Shown piece after piece: positions 1 through 5,373 of a stretch of 6,044 nt of DNA. A program made the position numbers and the translations under genes. The DNA comes from Verrucomicrobiota bacterium. GTDB taxonomy: Bacteria > Verrucomicrobiota > Verrucomicrobiia > Verrucomicrobiales > Verrucomicrobiaceae. The notes beneath the pieces were generated by a model. The model ran no database searches, was not told the origin of the DNA, and saw only the letters and a list, made by a program, of their open reading frames with translations. The DNA lies in the NCBI GenBank assembly GCA_023429545.1, contig JAEYUU010000057.1, positions 1 to 6,044 on the forward strand. The letters are read 5' to 3'. Numbering within the stretch: position 1 is the stretch's first letter; each line of letters begins with the position of its first letter.

Positions 1-363
1 GCCCTGGAAACCCTTGCCCTTGGTGGTGCCGATGACGTCCACGATGTCGCCCACGGCGAACACTTCGGGGCCGAACACGGTGCCAGCCGCAGGAGCTTCA
101 CCATCATCGATGCGATATTCCTTGAGCACATACTTCGTGGAGGCGCCGGCCTTCTTGAAGTGGCCGCTGAGAGGCTTGTTCACGCGCTTCTCCTTCTTGT
201 CGTCGAAACCAAGCTGAACGGCACTGTAGCCATCCTTCTCCACGGTCTTGACCTGCACGACCTGGTTGCCTGCCACCTGGATGACAGTAACCGGAAGCGC
301 TACGCCCTTGTCCGTGTACACCTGGGTCATGCCCAGCTTCTTGCCAATCAAACCAATTTTCAT
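1..363 (-). CDS. rplC: 50S ribosomal protein L3, N-terminal 121 residues (cut by window edge)
   Basis: L3 is an early-assembling protein of the large ribosomal subunit. Its long central loop reaches the peptidyl-transferase centre, and its globular part sits near the factor-binding site. The fragment begins MKIGLIGKKLGMTQ, the typical bacterial L3 start, and its last visible residues are GTTKGKGFQG, the conserved motif entering the central loop. The remaining C-terminal part (a complete L3 is about 210 residues) lies beyond position 1. The reading frame is open to the edge, with no sign of damage. The ATG at 363-361 is supported by family alignment and by an AGGAAG nine bases upstream. It follows rpsJ after 25 bp in the same direction, as in the usual S10 cluster order, so the two are almost certainly co-transcribed. 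Identification is very secure; only the missing C-terminus is unknown. Confidence 0.97.
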   Translation of the reverse strand, partial: MKIGLIGKKLGMTQVYTDKGVALPVTVIQVAGNQVVQVKTVEKDGYSAVQLGFDDKKEKRVNKPLSGHFKKAGASTKYVLKEYRIDDGEAPAAGTVFGPEVFAVGDIVDVIGTTKGKGFQG

Positions 364-372
364 GGGAGTCGT

Positions 373-378
373 CTTCCT
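373..378 (-). promoter_or_regulatory. Ribosome binding site of rplC
   Basis: AGGAAG on the minus strand, nine bases before the rplC ATG. It is the only reasonable Shine-Dalgarno-like sequence in front of any of the five ribosomal-cluster genes here, and it fixes the rplC start. The match to the consensus is partial. Confidence 0.5.
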
Positions 379-388
379 GGGTGCCCGC

Positions 389-697
389 TTAGATGCGGAT
401 GGTGATGTCCACGCCGGACGGCAGGTTCAGTTTCTTCAGTTCATCAACGGTGCGGGCCGTGGGATCCACGATGTCCAGCAGACGCTTGTGAGTGCGGATT
501 TCGAAATGCTCGGAGGACTTCTTGTCCACGTGCGGCGAGCGGTTCACATTGAACTTCTCAATGCGGGTGGGCAGAGGAATGGGGCCCGCCACTTTGGCGC
601 CGGTGCGCTTGGCCGTTTCCACGATTTCCGCAGTGGACTTGTCCAGCACACGGTAATCATAGGCCCGCAGGCGAATTCTGATGCGTTGACTTTGCAT
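389..697 (-). CDS. rpsJ: 30S ribosomal protein S10
   Basis: S10 is a head protein of the small ribosomal subunit; in many bacteria it also doubles as NusE in transcription antitermination with NusB. The 102-residue product has the normal family length. Diagnostic stretches are IRIRLRAYD (residues 6-14), the extended loop [14 protein letters not shown] (38-51), which inserts into 16S r[16 protein letters not shown] (54-66), and the conserved RTHKRLLDI (68-76). The C-terminus ends VDITIRI as expected. The start ATG at 697-695 gives [10 protein letters not shown], matching the family. Upstream bases show only a weak GCGGGA-like element and no real Shine-Dalgarno. It lies 38 bp after fusA and 25 bp before rplC. 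In many bacteria tuf separates fusA from rpsJ; here nothing does, so the str and S10 operons appear fused into one transcription unit. Identification is very secure. Confidence 0.98.
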   Translation of the reverse strand: MQSQRIRIRLRAYDYRVLDKSTAEIVETAKRTGAKVAGPIPLPTRIEKFNVNRSPHVDKKSSEHFEIRTHKRLLDIVDPTARTVDELKKLNLPSGVDITIRI

Positions 698-735
698 GGT
701 GTGTTTCCCGCTCGGGTGAAAAGGTTTCGTCTGGG

Positions 736-2892
736 TTAGGACTTCTTGCCGCCGCGCTGCTCCACGATCTGGTCGACGATCTGCTGGGGCACCTGCTCGA
801 AGTGCGAAGGTTGCATGGAGTAGGAGGCGCGTCCGCTGGACAGGGTGCGGATGGTGGTGCTGTAACCGAACATTTCGGAGAGCGGCACCTCAGCCTTCAC
901 GATGCTCATGTTGTTGCGGCTGTCGATCGAGGTGATCTTGCCGCGGCGACGGTTGAGGTCACCCATGATATCGCCCTGGTATTCTTCCGGCGTGGTCGCT
1001 TCCACCGCCATGATGGGCTCAAGCATGATGCACTTGGCCTTCTTGAGCGCATCCTTCACCGCGAAGATGGCAGCCATCTTGAACGCGTTTTCGTTGGAGT
1101 CCACGTCGTGGCTCGAACCATCAATGAGGTCAATGTGAATGTCGATGACCTCGTAGCCGGCGATGATGCCATTGGTCACGGCTTCCATGACACCAGCTTT
1201 ACAGGAATTGATGTACTCCTTCGGGATGGTGCCGCCGACGACCTTGTTGTCGACCGTCACACCCTTGCCGCGCTCGTTCGGCATGACCTTGAGAATCACG
1301 TGGCCGTACTGGCCGCGACCACCGGACTGCTTGACCAGCTTGCCTTCGCCATCGGCGGGAAGCGTGAGCGTTTCGCGATAGGCGATTTGCGGTTTGCCGG
1401 CGTTGGTGTCCACCTTGAACTCGCGCAGCATACGGTCGCGCAGAATTTCCAGGTGAAGCTCGCCCATCCCTGCAATGATGGTCTGGCCGGTTTCCTCGTC
1501 CGTGCGAACCACGAACGTCGGATCTTCGTCGGAGAGGCGCTGGAGGGCGATTGCCATCTTCTCCTGGTCGCCCTTGGCCTTGGGTTCCACGGCCATCGAG
1601 ATGACGGGCTCGGGAAAGGACGGGGGCTCAAGCAGGATGTCGTAATCTTCTTCCGCGAGCGTGTCACCCGTCGTGACGTTCTTGATGCCGACCATCGCGG
1701 CAATGTCGCCGGAGTAACAACAGTCGATGTCCTTGTGCTGGTTGGCCTGGATCTGAATCAAGCGGCCCACGCGTTCCGTCTTGCGGGTGCGGGGATTGTA
1801 CACCACATCACCCTTGCGGACGCAGCCGGAGTACACACGGAAGAACACGAGCTTGCCGACGAACTTGTCGCTCCAGAGCTTGAACGCGAGGGAGACGAAC
1901 TTTCCGTTGTCGTCGGGGCGGGCTTCAATCTTGACGTTCTCGTCGTCCACGAGCTGGCCCTGGGCCGCCGGGATGTCGAGGGGGCCGGGGAGATAATCCA
2001 CGACGGCATCCACAAGGTACTGGACGCCCTTGTTCTTGAATGCTGAACCACCCGCCATGGGGATGATTTTCAGACCGATGACGGCGCGGCGAAGAGCGGC
2101 CTTGACGTCCTCTTTGCTGATTGGCTTTTCCTCAAGAAACATCATGCCAATCTCGTCATCCACGTTGCAAAGCTCCGCGACAAGTTCGTCGTAGGCCTTC
2201 TTGGCGGTGGCAACTTCGTCGCCCTCAAGTTCACGGGTCTGGTAGGTGGACCCCCACTTGTCGTCATCCGAGTAGATGACAGCCTTTTGATTCACCACGT
2301 CGATCTGGCCCTTGAGCTGATCTTCGGCGCCAATCGGGATAAGAATCGGCCAGGCATTGGCGCCAAGCTTCGTGCGGACGTCTTCCACCACGCGGGCGAA
2401 GTTCGCTCCGGTGCGATCCATCTTGTTCACGAAGGCAATGCGGGGCACACCATACTTCTCCGCCTGGCGGTACACCGTCTCAGACTGGGGCTGCACACCG
2501 GCCACGCCGCAGAGCACGAAAATGGCACCGTCCAGCACACGCAAGGAACGCTCCACCTCGGCCGTGAAGTCCACGTGGCCAGGGGTGTCGATGATGTTCA
2601 CGCGAATGTCCTGACCCGCGTAGAGCTTGAAGATGTCCTGCTCGGGAAGCTGCTTCCAGTTCGTGGTAACGGCAGCGGAGGTAATCGTGATGCCGCGCTC
2701 GCGCTCCTGCTCCATCCAGTCGGTGGTGGCGGCACCATCGTGCACCTCACCGATCTTGTGGATCATGCCCGTGTAGAAAAGAATACGCTCGGTCAGCGTG
2801 GTCTTTCCCGCATCGATGTGCGCACAGATGCCGATGTTGCGCGTGCGCTCCAGCGGGAAACTGCGGTTGGGGGAATTGAGATTGGCGGACAT
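736..2892 (-). CDS. fusA: Translation elongation factor G (EF-G)
   Basis: EF-G is the cytosolic GTPase that moves tRNAs and mRNA through the ribosome after peptide bond formation and, with RRF, helps recycle ribosomes. The 718-residue product is slightly longer than the roughly 700 typical of the family. GTPase motifs are intact: the P-loop AHIDAGKTT (24-32), switch I with RGITIT (66-71), DTPGH (102-106), NKMD (156-159) and SAF (283-285). Domain II lies at about 320-420 and domain III at 425-500, with GMGELHLEI at 475-483. Domain IV (about 503-625) carries SHDVDSNE (594-601), whose His corresponds to the tip that enters the decoding site. Domain V runs to about 705 with GDLNRRRG (644-651). 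The ATG start gives about 17 residues before the conserved NIGICAHID; no Shine-Dalgarno precedes it, but a pyrimidine-rich tract does. It follows rpsG after 57 bp. The motifs fit the canonical factor better than a divergent EF-G paralogue. Confidence 0.98.
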   Translation of the reverse strand: MSANLNSPNRSFPLERTRNIGICAHIDAGKTTLTERILFYTGMIHKIGEVHDGAATTDWMEQERERGITITSAAVTTNWKQLPEQDIFKLYAGQDIRVNIIDTPGHVDFTAEVERSLRVLDGAIFVLCGVAGVQPQSETVYRQAEKYGVPRIAFVNKMDRTGANFARVVEDVRTKLGANAWPILIPIGAEDQLKGQIDVVNQKAVIYSDDDKWGSTYQTRELEGDEVATAKKAYDELVAELCNVDDEIGMMFLEEKPISKEDVKAALRRAVIGLKIIPMAGGSAFKNKGVQYLVDAVVDYLPGPLDIPAAQGQLVDDENVKIEARPDDNGKFVSLAFKLWSDKFVGKLVFFRVYSGCVRKGDVVYNPRTRKTERVGRLIQIQANQHKDIDCCYSGDIAAMVGIKNVTTGDTLAEEDYDILLEPPSFPEPVISMAVEPKAKGDQEKMAIALQRLSDEDPTFVVRTDEETGQTIIAGMGELHLEILRDRMLREFKVDTNAGKPQIAYRETLTLPADGEGKLVKQSGGRGQYGHVILKVMPNERGKGVTVDNKVVGGTIPKEYINSCKAGVMEAVTNGIIAGYEVIDIHIDLIDGSSHDVDSNENAFKMAAIFAVKDALKKAKCIMLEPIMAVEATTPEEYQGDIMGDLNRRRGKITSIDSRNNMSIVKAEVPLSEMFGYSTTIRTLSSGRASYSMQPSHFEQVPQQIVDQIVEQRGGKKS

Positions 2893-2949
2893 GGAAGGGA
2901 AAATCAGGAAAGGAGGACTTGCGACGTACGGCTCAGGGAAAAATATCGA

Positions 2950-3423
2950 CTACCAGCGGAAGTGGGCGAACGCACGGTTGGCCTGGGCAGCCTTGTGCAC
3001 GTCGTCACGTTTGCGGATGGCATTGCCCTGGTTGACCGAGGCGTCCTTCAGCTCATTGGCGAGAGCGACATGCATCGGCACACCCTTGCGGGCACGGGCG
3101 TAACCCACGAGCCAGCGGAGGGCCATGCCCAAGGAGCGGTTCGGGGCAACTTCAAGCGGCACTTGATAGGTGGCGCCACCAACGCGGCGAGGCTTAACTT
3201 CCACGCGAGGCTTCACGTTCTCGATGGCACGAGTCACCAGCTCAAGCGGGTCAACCGCTTCGCTGTTCTCGTTGAGGCGATCAATGGCGGAATAGACCAG
3301 ACGCTCAGCGAGGGACTTCTTCCCACTGACCATAACCTTGCTGATAAGGCCGGCGACGAGCTCGCTGTCATAGCGGGCGTGTTTGTGGGTGTGCTTGGTG
3401 TAAGTGCGCTTCCTGCGGGACAT
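2950..3423 (-). CDS. rpsG: 30S ribosomal protein S7
   Basis: S7 is the primary 16S rRNA-binding protein that nucleates assembly of the 30S head and contacts tRNA at the E site. The 157-residue product matches bacterial S7 in length. It begins MSRRKR and contains the helical core LVSGKK-like segment at 31-36, AIENVKP (66-72), the beta-hairpin RRVGGATYQVPLEV (79-92) that reaches the E site, and the conserved ending HKAAQANRAFAHFRW. The start ATG at 3423-3421 is required for the basic N-terminus. The preceding bases (CTGCCTCACGTCC) contain no Shine-Dalgarno, so translation may depend on coupling to rpsL, whose stop lies 43 bp upstream. In E. coli S7 represses its own operon by binding the S12-S7 intercistronic RNA. 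The spacer here is shorter and shows no obvious hairpin, so that mechanism cannot be assumed. Identification is very secure. Confidence 0.98.
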   Translation of the reverse strand: MSRRKRTYTKHTHKHARYDSELVAGLISKVMVSGKKSLAERLVYSAIDRLNENSEAVDPLELVTRAIENVKPRVEVKPRRVGGATYQVPLEVAPNRSLGMALRWLVGYARARKGVPMHVALANELKDASVNQGNAIRKRDDVHKAAQANRAFAHFRW

Positions 3424-3466
3424 GGACGTGAGGCAGTTAAAAGTTTGGCAATCGAGGCTTCAGGAA

Positions 3467-3874
3467 TTACTTCTTACCCTTGGCAGGAGCAGCGGCAGCA
3501 CCGGGCTTCGGACGCTTCGCACCGTACTTCGAACGACCGCGGCGACGCTTGTCCACGCCAAGGCAGTCGAGCGTTCCACGGACAATGTGGTAACGCACAC
3601 CTGGAAGGTCCTTCACACGTCCGCCGCGCACCAGCACGATGGAATGCTCCTGAAGATTGTGACCCTCACCGCCGATGTACGCGATCACTTCGTAACCATT
3701 CGTGAGACGCACTTTGGCGACCTTACGAAGAGCCGAGTTCGGCTTCTTCGGAGTTCTGGTCATCACCTGAAGACATACACCACGACGCTGAGGGCAGTTC
3801 GCCAGTGCAGGGGACTTGGATTTGACCGCTTTATCCTTGCGGCCATGTCGCACGAGTTGGTTGATGGTGGGCAT
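3467..3874 (-). CDS. rpsL: 30S ribosomal protein S12
   Basis: S12 sits at the decoding centre between the 30S head, body and shoulder and controls accuracy of tRNA selection. The 135-residue product aligns without gaps to E. coli S12 up to about residue 105 from memory. It has PTINQLVR at the start, [11 protein letters not shown] (41-51), [12 protein letters not shown] (67-78) and [14 protein letters not shown] (83-96). Lys43 and Lys88, where streptomycin-resistance changes usually fall, are the sensitive wild-type residues. Asp89, the beta-methylthiolation site in some bacteria, is present. After the family's normal end (KRPK) there is an extra Ala/Pro/Lys-rich tail of about 12 residues ([12 protein letters not shown]). 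The ATG at 3874-3872 is fixed by alignment, yet no Shine-Dalgarno is visible upstream. It is the first gene of the cluster, behind a 415-bp non-coding region with RNA hairpins. Confidence 0.98.
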   Translation of the reverse strand: MPTINQLVRHGRKDKAVKSKSPALANCPQRRGVCLQVMTRTPKKPNSALRKVAKVRLTNGYEVIAYIGGEGHNLQEHSIVLVRGGRVKDLPGVRYHIVRGTLDCLGVDKRRRGRSKYGAKRPKPGAAAAPAKGKK

Positions 3875-3960
3875 ATCGACGGTGTCAAAGATTCTCGCTC
3901 GCTGGTCGCGACACGGAAAGACACGTCACCCTTGTGGTGTGCGCTACTTGTCCGGTGCTG

Positions 3961-4016
3961 CTTCCGATAGGAAGACCCGCCGAAGCGGGCCTAAGAACCA
4001 CCCCGTGTTACCGGGG
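3961..4016 (-). promoter_or_regulatory. Candidate structured 5' leader of the str operon: three consecutive stem-loops
   Basis: Three perfect 5-bp stems follow one another within 56 bases. On the minus strand these are CCCCG-GTAACA-CGGGG (4016-4001), CCCGC-TTCG-GCGGG (3989-3976) and CTTCC-TATC-GGAAG (3974-3961). The middle one has the C(UUCG)G tetraloop, a known extra-stable RNA loop, in the minus-strand (operon mRNA) orientation, which suggests that the RNA of this strand is the functional one. The second and third stems are separated by one base and could stack. They end 86 bases before the rpsL start codon. None is followed by a long T-run, so a simple intrinsic terminator is unlikely. An r-protein binding site or RNA-stability element is more plausible. 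The structures are seen in the sequence; the function is inferred. Confidence 0.45.
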
Positions 4017-4036
4017 CCGAGGCTGTGGGAGCGCAG

Positions 4037-4064
4037 ATGCTACAGAGATGTCCAAATGGTGCAA
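4037..4064 (-). promoter_or_regulatory. Weak candidate sigma-70 promoter for the str operon
   Basis: On the minus strand TTGCAC (4064-4059), a 16-base spacer and TAGCAT (4042-4037) resemble -35 and -10 boxes. The matches to TTGACA and TATAAT are only 3/6 and 4/6. Transcription would start near 4030, just before the first leader stem-loop, giving a leader of about 155 bases. The -35 box lies inside the dyad at 4058-4078, a common place for a repressor or activator site. Position is the main support; the sequence match alone would not justify the call. Confidence 0.25.
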
Positions 4065-4078
4065 CTGCTTTTTGCACC
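4058..4078. repeat. 21-bp dyad with 7-bp perfect arms, followed by T-runs on the plus strand
   Basis: GGTGCAA (4058-4064) and TTGCACC (4072-4078) are perfect inverted copies around a 7-base centre. On the plus strand the dyad is followed by TTTT and then TTTTTT (4089-4094), so it looks like a plus-strand intrinsic terminator. However, no plus-strand gene precedes it. On the minus strand it lies just upstream of and over the candidate -35 box of rpsL, so a protein-binding operator is the other reading. The sequence alone does not decide between them. Confidence 0.4.
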
Positions 4079-4289
4079 TTTTGATCGGTTTTTTACCCCC
4101 TGATCGCCGGATCTGCACCAAGCGGGGCCTTCTCAAACTCGTGCAGCCCACCAGGATGCGGGAGAAGTTCCGTCGCGTGTAATCTCATCATTCTGTGAGT
4201 ATTTCAACACACCATCGCCATGCCTGTAGACGCGATCTGCTCTACCTCGTGGGCGCTTCTAATTTTATCGCGGCTTTTTTCCCTCCCAG

Positions 4290-5291
4290 CTACTTCATGG
4301 CGTCCAGCGCCGCCTTCGCGGTGTTCACATTCGACCGCTCCAGGATGTAGGTCGAGTAGTGCTGAAACAAGGTGGTGAATTCACGCTGAAGGGAATTCAC
4401 CACCTTGCGCAAGGACATGTCCAGATCCTGTGCCTCCCTGCCGCTGATGGGTCGCGAACTGTCGAGCGCGGGCTTGGCCATGTCCAAAAGTTGCGTCTGG
4501 CGCTCCTTCAAGAGCTCTTCGTTCCTCTTGATCTCATACTGGAGCATCTGGCGGTGTGCATCGCCCGTGGCTTTGACCAGCCAGCCCTGCAGCGATCGGT
4601 TCTGCTGTTCCAACCGATCGATGCTCCGCTGCAGCCCTTCGATGATTTTTCCCCTTTGCGAATCGGTGTGCGTCATCAGGCGCTTGTTCTGCTTGTAGTC
4701 CTCGTTCACGGCATAGGTGGTGCCATACCAGCCGTCATCGACCGCTTTGTACTTCTCGTAATCCTTGTAGGTGGGCATGGATTGATTGAGCGCAAGGATC
4801 TGCTGGACACGCTTTTCCATGCGGGCATCCACTTTCGCAATGGCGCGCAGTTTCTCCTCCGTCGTGAGATTCAGGGTGGGCCGCCGGATCTGCTCCTGGA
4901 GATCGGCCCGCTTCCGCTGGTAAAATTCGATGTTCTTCGCCAATCGCTTGACGGTGTCCTCCTTCAGCCTGGCCACCTTGGTGCGCGAATCTTTCGAGTC
5001 CCCCACCATTTTCAAAGTTTCAATGATGCGGTCAATCGTCGCCTCAATACGGGCATCGGAGGCCAGCAGTTCATCGCGCATGAGGTTCGCCCTCTTCTCA
5101 CGCGCATCCACCTGCGCCTTGAGCTGGGCTTTGTCCGGCTGAGCCGGGGCTGGGGTCGGGGCAGGCGCTGGCGGTGGCGTCGGCGCTGGCGCTGCAGATA
5201 AGTCGGACGATATCATCAGCAGTGACACAGATACAGAGCAGGAGTACAGGGAGAGCAGTTGCATAAGCATGAGCTGGAATGGGTTGTCCAC
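4290..5291 (-). CDS. Unrecognised, probably exported coiled-coil-like protein
   Basis: I do not recognise the family. The 333-residue product opens with a hydrophobic stretch (about 6-26), suggesting a signal peptide or membrane anchor, though it has no positive charge before the core and no clear cleavage site. Residues 33-52 are a Pro/Ala/Thr linker. From about 55 to 275 and 285-330 the sequence is rich in Glu, Lys, Arg, Gln and Leu with long helical, coiled-coil-like runs. These are interrupted near 172-198 by an aromatic patch (PTYKDYEKY, GWYGTTY). There is one cysteine (18) and no catalytic motif I can name. The start is uncertain: GTG at 5291, or ATG at 5270 or 5264, none with a Shine-Dalgarno. 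It lies 82 bp after the racemase-like gene in the same direction, perhaps co-transcribed. A structural or envelope role is only a guess. Confidence 0.75.
   Translation of the reverse strand: MDNPFQLMLMQLLSLYSCSVSVSLLMISSDLSAAPAPTPPPAPAPTPAPAQPDKAQLKAQVDAREKRANLMRDELLASDARIEATIDRIIETLKMVGDSKDSRTKVARLKEDTVKRLAKNIEFYQRKRADLQEQIRRPTLNLTTEEKLRAIAKVDARMEKRVQQILALNQSMPTYKDYEKYKAVDDGWYGTTYAVNEDYKQNKRLMTHTDSQRGKIIEGLQRSIDRLEQQNRSLQGWLVKATGDAHRQMLQYEIKRNEELLKERQTQLLDMAKPALDSSRPISGREAQDLDMSLRKVVNSLQREFTTLFQHYSTYILERSNVNTAKAALDAMK
4368..4407. repeat. Perfect 15-bp inverted repeat with 10-nt loop inside the 3' part of a gene
   Basis: CAAGGTGGTGAATTC (4368-4382) is followed, after ACGCTGAAGG, by its exact reverse complement GAATTCACCACCTTG (4393-4407). 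Each arm contains GAATTC. The repeat lies about 75 bp before the stop codon of the unrecognised gene, over residues 295-308 (KVVNSLQREFTTL). The mRNA would form a long stable hairpin. The right arm also overlaps a perfect 12-bp palindrome, CCTTGCGCAAGG (4403-4414). No T-run follows closely on the minus strand, so it is not a standard terminator. Function is unknown. Confidence 0.9.
4589..4624. repeat. Imperfect 13-bp inverted repeat with 10-nt loop in the same gene
   Basis: CGATCGGTT (4593-4601) and AACCGATCG (4612-4620) pair perfectly around the 10-base loop CTGCTGTTCC. Beyond one mismatch (4592/4621), three further pairs extend the stem to 4589/4624. It lies in the helical middle of the unrecognised gene (about residues 223-234). 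CTGCAGCG (4587-4594) can alternatively pair with CGCTGCAG (4627-4634). A shorter 7-bp stem, again with a 10-base loop, occurs at 4508-4531. The loop length matches that of the repeat at 4368-4407. Confidence 0.75.
5136..5195 (-). repeat. GC-rich low-complexity tract coding a Pro/Ala linker
   Basis: About 20 codons encode AAPAPTPPPAPAPTPAPAQP (residues 33-52 of the unrecognised protein), built from near-repeats of GCGCCAGCG and GCCCCGACC type triplets. Such linkers often separate an export signal or membrane anchor from a periplasmic or surface domain. Tracts like this are prone to length change by slippage. Confidence 0.7.
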
Positions 5292-5373
5292 GTAGTATGC
5301 CCTGACAGGCCGGAAAGTGTCTAGACCAAAAGGGCGTAGCTTTCGAGCCCACTGCCCAATGAATCCGCTGTAG

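Larger units (their letters stand above)
3875..4289. other. Intergenic control region upstream of rpsL
   Basis: This 415-bp stretch has no convincing gene on either strand. Read on the minus strand toward rpsL it holds, in order: about 190 bp with no element I can name, a 21-bp dyad, a weak promoter candidate, three stem-loops, and 86 bases of apparently unstructured leader ending at the rpsL ATG. No ATG occurs on the minus strand between about 4080 and the rpsL start, so there is no ATG-initiated leader peptide there. I see no tRNA, and no classical intrinsic terminator after the gene that stops at 4290. Some readthrough from that gene into rpsL, or Rho-dependent ending, is therefore possible. 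Confidence 0.7.

Noticed and set aside
802..2046. 414-codon open frame on the plus strand
   Set aside because: It lies wholly opposite fusA. Its His/Leu/Val/Ala-rich translation is what GC-rich codon bias gives in an antisense frame, and no domain is recognisable.
2907..2917. Strong Shine-Dalgarno-like GGAAAGGAGGA on the plus strand
   Set aside because: No start codon of a credible plus-strand gene follows at a suitable distance. It is the complement of the pyrimidine tract before fusA.
2287..3705. 472-codon open frame on the plus strand
   Set aside because: It spans the antisense of fusA, rpsG and rpsL, including their spacers. All three opposite genes are certain, and the translation resembles no family.
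3961..4016. tRNA or known small RNA in the hairpin cluster
   Set aside because: There is no acceptor stem, anticodon arm or GTTCRA-type T-loop, and the three stems do not form a cloverleaf.
4093..4191. 32-residue minus-strand ORF (MMRLHATELL...) upstream of rpsL
   Set aside because: It has no ribosome binding site and no runs of a regulatory amino acid, and it ends before the candidate promoter. Chance is the simpler explanation.
4231..4279. CGCGAT...ATCGCGGCTTTTTT as a plus-strand terminator
   Set aside because: The stem is only 6 bp with a 30-base loop and no plus-strand gene precedes it. On the minus strand there is no T-run, so it does not end the gene stopping at 4290 either.
4359..5201. 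280-codon open frame on the plus strand
   Set aside because: It is antisense to the coiled-coil gene and ends in a run made by the Pro/Ala codons read backwards. The minus frame has the more protein-like composition.
5098..5352. 84-codon minus-strand frame as a separate gene
   Set aside because: It overlaps the coiled-coil gene and ends in low-complexity residues from the Pro/Ala tract. It is kept only as a possible alternative N-terminus.
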